64,000 nt of DNA, from NCBI GenBank assembly GCA_025201765.1, contig MU623395.1:146317-210316 (forward strand). Direction: 5' to 3'. Position numbers and translations under genes: made by a program. Shown here piece by piece: positions 58,207 through 64,000 of the stretch. Numbering within the stretch: position 1 is the stretch's first letter; each line of letters opens with the position of its first letter. Under the pieces are notes generated by a model. That model did not search any database. It was not told the DNA's origin and was given only the letters and a program-made list of their open reading frames with translations. This stretch comes from Daldinia sp. FL1419 (lineage: Eukaryota; Ascomycota; Sordariomycetes; Xylariales; Hypoxylaceae).

Positions 58207-58991
58207 TATACATCGGCTCTCTTGGAGGTGCTGTCTACAAGGATACCCAATTTGCAAGAATCCGACGATAGATGTGACAATAGACGACGTATGAAATGCG
58301 ATGAGCAATATAGCTAAATGAAAAGAAAAAGATGACAATGCAATAATGCCCGGGTACCTTTCGAGGTTGACTTTTCCTATACCACCATCATATCGTCCCG
58401 CATCCGTTCCGATATATTCATTTTCCTTTTGTCAGGGCTCTAGCCTGTGCTACATATAGAACAAAGAACTTGTTCTATATGTAGCTGCCTTTAGCCATAG
58501 TTGTAGATAGGTTCCTCGCGGAACAACGAAGTTGTTTCCTTGCTTCTTGGTCCGCCTCGTGACACCTTTCCTGTTCATAGCTACCTAATCAATGCTTCTA
58601 TTTTGCAATGAATATAAGGGCGGGCTGTCTTGCATTATACTTCCATTGCGATAGCAAAACTTCTTAGTAATTACATTAGTTGGTTGTGAGTATATGCCTA
58701 CGTACCTGGTGATAGTGAATTTAGATATCTCATCCAGTCATCCGATCGATATCGCTGCGCCATGTTAAGACAAATTAAAAACTAATTGGAGCTTTACACA
58801 AGGTCAGTTCCCAGCAACAACCCAGAATTTAGGTATATATTTGTTGTCTTCCCAAGCACCCAGCACTCCTTCGTCTTTTATCACGCACGGCCACAATCAA
58901 ATCTAACCGCCACATCTTCGCCAGAAAATATTACCAAATTACCTACCCTGCCTATCTAGGTATATATTGACAAATATTTGCCAGCGTTACT
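58207..58991. other. Region with solo LTR, upstream of CVNH gene
   Basis: Apart from the LTR (58430-58564) this holds the CVNH promoter. TATCTAGGTATATATTGACA at about 58953-58972 is a plausible TATA region. Nothing else recognised. Confidence 0.5.
58430..58564 (-). mobile_element. Solo LTR, 135 bp, with 5-bp target duplication
   Basis: Begins (plus strand) TGTCAGGGCTCTAGCC and ends TTGGTCCGCCTCGTGACA. Flanked by CCTTT on both sides (58425-58429, 58565-58569), a perfect 5-bp duplication typical of LTR-retrotransposon integration. It also contains a palindromic piece, AGAACAAAGAACTTGTTCT. Matches the reverse complement of 51656-51789. Confidence 0.9.
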
Positions 58992-59630
58992 ATGAAGGCT
59001 ATTTCTGTAATAACCGCATGTGCATTTGCTTGCCATGCCGTTGCAACCGGTGGCTACGCAAAAGACTGTCAAAACCTTACGCTGGTTGACATGGACAATT
59101 CACACGTTGGTTTGAGGGCATCATGCAAAGTGGCCAACAAGGTCCAATGCTCCGTTCTTGATTTGTGGCAATGTTACGGTCTCGATGATGGTGTGCTAAA
59201 GCCTCAAGATAAGTAAGACATTTCCACAGTTATATTTTGCTTCGAGGAATGAAGCTGTTGATTGGTTACGCTAACGTGAGTTCTCAGGGGCGATCTTCTT
59301 AGGTGCCGGTCTTGTCTTTTGATGAATAATACAATATTGGAATGCCAATGCCGCGCCCATCGCGGAGGGAGTCACCACCCAACCTCCATAGACACTAGTA
59401 AGTACTTCGAAACTTTTAATGAGAGTCAACTTGGGCATCCAAACTAACAGAATCCTGCAGATGATCTCATCATCAACGATGGTGGTGTTCTTAAGTGTTT
59501 CGATAACCGCGCTACTACGCCCAGCGACTGCGCCCAGAAACCAAAGAGTATGGCATCTAGCGGTATTATGTCGTCCTTTCCTCTAAGCTATTCTCTTCTC
59601 TTATGTATTATTGCTATGATATGGGCTTAA
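58992..59630 (+). CDS. Secreted CVNH (cyanovirin-N homology) lectin-like protein
   Basis: Three exons: 58992-59212, 59288-59397, 59461-59630; introns 75 and 63 bp; 166 residues. Signal peptide about 1-18 (MKAISVITACAFACHAVA), then the CVNH pattern: GGYAKDCQNLTL, LRASCKV, SVLDLWQCYGLDDG, LLRCRS, ILECQCRAHRGG, TSIDTNDLIINDGGVLKCF. The two half-repeats of the fold are each recognisable. CVNH domains of fungi bind mannose-type glycans in some members; here the role is unknown. As modelled, the C-terminus is hydrophobic (SLLLCIIAMIWA), possibly a GPI signal. Alternatively a further intron from about 59562 to an acceptor before 59647 gives a short polar end (GIFDGLVCVEDKPGEFGSN). Confidence 0.83.
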
Positions 59631-60390
59631 GAGTCCTTTACAATAGGTATCTTCGATGGCTTAGTATGTGTTGAAGACAAGCCAGGAGAATTCGGAAGTA
59701 ACTAGGTAATACCAATGCGTATATTAGAAAAAAACTAGATAGCCCACGCTTTGCGAACTTGATATTGTGGAAGTTGTATCTCTAATGCGAGAGGGTAGAA
59801 GATGTCCCCAATCGATTCGTGGTGAAGTTGTATGTCTGGCCATATTAAATGTCACGTGCATATCATAGTATACCAGGAGTGCGCAGGCCAAACGTTGAGT
59901 ATCTAGCGATAAAGAGAGAGAAACGATAAGTGTGCTGATTCCTGTCAGATTTCGAAAAAACTTGTATTAGAAAGCTAAGAAAAAAAAAAAAAAAACTTTT
60001 AAATTTTAAAAATTTTTTTTTTTTTACAAACATCAAACTCTTCGTACCTGCACCGTCTAGAACTATACCTAATTACTGGCATAACAAACCCTTTTTTTCA
60101 GCGAAAAGAAAAAGTGTAGAATATGTGAGCTAGGTATCGAAGGAAAACATTGCGCGTGCGTGTTCCAACTTTTATTATTATCTCTAATATGCAAAGGTTG
60201 CGGCCAGAAGACTTGCACATAGCTAGGTACTTAAGTACCTACCTATTTTTACTACATACATAGCACTGTCCATACGGGCAAACCGCTACACAAAGACTTG
60301 GATAGTGGAGCATCAACTAAATTTAGGTAACTAATTACTGCCTCAACTAGACGAGCTGTTGGATTAGTAAGCCTAAAAATAGCGTGGAAA
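59631..60390. other. Transition into AT-rich block
   Basis: Holds CTAAG plus 16 A and an A/T palindrome at 59968-60025, a TACTTAAGTACCTACCTA motif at about 60227-60244, and no ORF. Base composition falls steadily to nearly pure A+T after about 60400. Confidence 0.6.
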
Positions 60391-63300
60391 AATTCTCTCT
60401 TTTATAATAATTCCATAAAAAGCCTTATTGCTTTATTTTAAAATTTTAATAATAATAATAATAATTTGAATTTTATAATTATAATTTTTTTTATATATTG
60501 TATAATAATTAAGAGTTTTAATTATATTTTAATATAAATATATGGTTAATATTAATTTGATTATATTATATAAATATATATTTAATATAATTTTAATTAT
60601 ATTTAATTAAATAATATTATTTAAAAATATTATAAGAAAAAGTTAATTATTTATATTTAATGATTGAGAAGTATGGAATTAAGTTTTTATAATTTTAGCT
60701 TATAATTTAAATGTATAGGATTGATTAAATTTAGAAAATTCCAATTTAATAAAAAGATCTTTATTTTTTTTAACCTTTTAACTAATATAACCAAATATTA
60801 AAAACTACAAAACTAACTCTAAAAATTTAAATAATTTATTAACTTTTAAAAGAAATAAATAAAATAACGTTATAAATACACCTAATAACTTTACTATAAA
60901 TATTTACCTTTATAATATAAATTAATTTATACCAACTGAAAAATTTTGTTATAATAAAGATATATAAATATATATATAAACTATAATTTTATATAATATT
61001 AAATATAATAAATTAACCTAATTTTTAAATTATATAATAAAAATTTTATTAAAATTTTATTAAATATTAATTTCATTTTTAACCTAAAATATTTAAAAGA
61101 AATATATTATTTTTAAAAAGATTTTTAATATTAATTTTAATAAATATAAAATAAAAGAACATTATAAGAAAATAATAATATTACTTTTAAAATAATTTAA
61201 AGATTAAGAAAAATAAATTATTTCTTAAGAAATGGCTATGTTATATGGAGTAAATAAGAAGTTTATTATTATTATTAATTCATAAAAATAATTCTTAACT
61301 ACTTTATAAATAATAATATTGGTATTCTAAGAATGAACATTTATTTAAACAATAATATATTAAAAGAAAGTTAATAATGGAATATTAATTTTTGGAAATA
61401 TTATTTATTTTTTTAAAAATTATATTTATATTATAAATATAAATTAAAAGAAAAAAAAAATTTATAGAAATACTTTTATTATTTATTATAAAAATAATAA
61501 TATTGATGATTTTAATAAAAAAAAAAATTTTATAAAAAAAATTTAGTTAAATAAAATAAATAACTAAATAAATATTAAAATAATTTAAATAAATAAAAAA
61601 AAATAATATAAATGTTAATTAATATTTATATCCATTAATATATAAATATAGGTGTAATGAGTATAAGGTTTGTTTAAATTCTTATAAAATTGAAAAATAT
61701 TTTTATATTATTAAATCAAAATATTTTAAATATTTTAGGATTAATATATAATTTAATATATTTATATAAAAAAAAATTAAATATAATTTTAAATTAATAA
61801 TAAAAATAAAACTTTTTAATAATCTTAAAGAAAAAAAAAATAAAAATAATATAATTAATTAAAAAAATAAAAATTAATTATTAAAATAAATAATAATTTT
61901 AAAATTAAAAATAATATTTATAATAAATATTATAAGTATTATTTATAATATAAATTATTATTTTTTAAAAAATTTAATTATATTAGATTTAAAAATTATA
62001 ATATATGTTTTTAATTAAATATTAAGGTTTATTAATTATAAAAAAAATTTTTTAGGAGAATATATTGTTATTAGAGATAATAAGGTCTGAATATTAAATT
62101 ATGGATATATTAATATTAAAATTAAATATATTAATAATATTATAAAAATTAGGTTTTTAAATATAGTGTATTATTTAAATTTTGTTTGTAATCTTATATC
62201 TTTATAAATTTTTAAAAAGTAAAGGTATTAATAGGATAATTATTAAAAATATATTTATTTAAAATTTTAAAATAATAAAATTATAATTAAATTTATTAAT
62301 TGTTTTAATTAGTTTGTATTTAATGATATTTTTTTTGAAATGTTTGAATTAATATTTTATATATAATGTAATAAATTTAATTAAAAAAGGTAAATATTAA
62401 TAATAAATATATTTAAATGGTATTTAAGATTAAGATATTTAAATCTATAAATATTAAAAAACCTTATTAAAATAAATATTAAAATCTAAATTAAAAGAAT
62501 TAAAATAGTTGATTGTAAGATATATACTATTATTAAAACCAAATTATTGGGTTAAACGTACGTATAAGAGAAATAACAGTGAAAACAAGTAACAAATAAA
62601 ACAATATAATAAGACCTATATATCCATAAATCTTAAAGAAGAAAGCTATCTACTTTAAATTTAATAGGTTTAAAATTTTTATATATATAATATATTAATT
62701 ATATAATATTTTCTTTGTTTATTACAGGGATTTACAATGTCTGGTAATATATAACCATCATTTATTTTACTTCTTTTTGTAAGTAATAGGTTATGAATTA
62801 TTATTAATTTCTTGTTTTACCTAACCCTTTAAATGTAAATTAATTTGGTTATTTTTTACTAATATTTTTATAACTTTATTAGGGAAAATTTTCATTATAA
62901 TATTAGCTAGGTTACAGGTTCTGTGGATCCAATAAATATCATCTATTTCCCTATTTTTATATAATTATTTCAAAATTATAAGATTTATTATTAACCTTTT
63001 TTTATTAATAGTACCCATCTATATCAAGTATTGGTACAAAAAAAATAAATCAATATAGAAAATAAGAAAAACTCTAAGAAATAAGAAATATTTTAATATC
63101 GTATTAATAATATAATATATAACATATTTTATATTAAAACCTTAAACTATACCATATATTTTACTAATAAATATGTTATGAATGATGCATTTATATTTAA
63201 TGAATAACTAATAGATTACATTACCAATAATCTTAATCTTATTATTTTAATCCATTGATTTTTCATTACTTAAAATAATGACATATTTAATTTACAAATT

Positions 63301-64000
63301 AAAATCCTTATTATTCATAAATAAATCATTAATAAAGATATATAAACAAAAATCTTAAAAATCTAATTTAATATATTTAAATCCATAAATTTTATTATCC
63401 ATTTACTAGGTAATTTTAACATTTAAAACCTTAACTTCCTTAATTCTTGATTCTCAATATTAAATAATAATTAAATAATCAAAAACTATTTTAGATTAAT
63501 ATATAAAAATAATATAAACTTTTTAAACCCTTTACTCCACAAATTTATTAATTATATTTATAACTTTAATATTTAATAATTTAAATTTCTTAATTTAACC
63601 TTTTTAAATAGTTAAAATTCTATAATTATTATTATAAATTATAATATAAATGCTATTAAAATTTTTTATTCCCTTATTTAATATTTTTTAAAGATATACT
63701 TTAATATTAATTTTATTAAATATTTTATTTTTAATTATAAAGAATTTTATAATATCAATATTAAAAATATTATTCATTTATAAATTAATGATTTTAAAAG
63801 ATTTAAAATTAATAATTAATAAATAAGGATTAAATATTAAAGATTTTATATATAATTTATGTTAATAATATTAAAAATAAATTTTAAATTAATATATATT
63901 AAATTTAATAAATTTATATAATAATTTTACAATATATAATAATATTCCTTCAAAATATTTATTTTTTAATTTAATTAATAAATATACATAAATCATTTAT
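60391..64000. other. AT-rich isochore, probably RIP-degraded repeats
   Basis: About 3.6 kb of almost only A and T, with TA-rich words and no frame of 60 codons on either strand. Such blocks in Pezizomycotina usually are transposons mutated by repeat-induced point mutation. The small remaining G/C is uneven by strand: from about 60,400 to 62,500 remaining bases are mostly G, while after about 63,100 they are mostly C. Around 62,500-63,060 composition is slightly less extreme. No telomeric TTAGGG array is present, so it is not shown to be a chromosome end. Confidence 0.8.

Noticed and set aside
60391..64000. Telomere or mitochondrial DNA
   Set aside because: No TTAGGG/CCCTAA array; no mitochondrial genes, tRNAs or long frames; the block grades out of nuclear genes.
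1..64000. CRISPR array or bacterial operon
   Set aside because: Spliced eukaryotic genes throughout; no regularly spaced repeats with unique spacers.

Overview
The window is nuclear DNA of a filamentous ascomycete (Pezizomycotina). The evidence is the many GT-AG introns, mostly 45-85 bp; families typical of these fungi (Fig1, DUF1996, DUF3237, MYND-DUF4470, fungal rhodopsin-domain receptors, YAT permease, GH47); remnants of LTR and TIR transposons; and a terminal block of almost pure A+T that looks RIP-degraded. Dispersed TACCTAGGTA motifs and the gene families suggest a sordariomycete, perhaps Xylariales, but that is only an impression. Gene models below were spliced by hand from frame, splice sites and family conservation.

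Layout. 0-1.2 kb: 3' end of a sorbitol/xylitol-type dehydrogenase (-> +) and an uncertain ORF remnant. 2.9-5.0 kb: secreted multicopper oxidase of the ascorbate-oxidase-like clade (+). 7.7-8.3 kb: small unknown protein (-). 9.2-17.7 kb: three genes on the + strand, a vanillyl-alcohol-oxidase-type flavoenzyme with an 11-nt microexon, a CYP52-like P450, and a seven-helix rhodopsin-domain membrane protein. 18-20.7 kb: unknown tail-anchored protein (-) and secreted DUF1996 protein (-). 23.2-27 kb: secreted dienelactone-hydrolase-like protein (+) and Fig1 (+). 28.8-31.7 kb: Cys-rich surface protein (+) facing an amino-acid permease (-). 33-38.2 kb: GH47 alpha-mannosidase (-) and GNAT acetyltransferase (-). 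39-42.5 kb: multiply broken pseudogene of a large fungal membrane-protein family (-) and a membrane-anchored histidine acid phosphatase (-). 43.5-47.7 kb: GMC oxidoreductase (-) and MDR oxidoreductase (+). 48.8-52.8 kb: MYND-DUF4470 protein (+), a DUF3237 gene cut off by a 134-bp solo LTR (+), and a chloroperoxidase-type heme-thiolate peroxidase (-). 54-55.2 kb: PhyH-type dioxygenase (+). 55.5-58.2 kb: a 2.7-kb non-coding TIR element with TA duplication and four internal ~400-bp repeats. 58.4 kb: a second solo LTR with intact 5-bp duplication. 59-59.6 kb: secreted CVNH lectin-like protein (+). 60.4-64 kb: gene-free AT block.

Functionally the window is rich in oxidoreductases (multicopper oxidase, VAO flavoenzyme, P450, GMC enzyme, heme-thiolate peroxidase, 2OG dioxygenase, two dehydrogenases) and secreted or surface proteins. 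No polyketide synthase, NRPS or terpene synthase is present, so a classical biosynthetic cluster is not supported. The most unusual regions are 51.2-52.8 kb (gene broken at an LTR boundary, next to a peroxidase) and 55.5-58.2 kb (TIR element built of repeats). I found no convincing wholly new system; several unknown genes and atypical active sites are listed.
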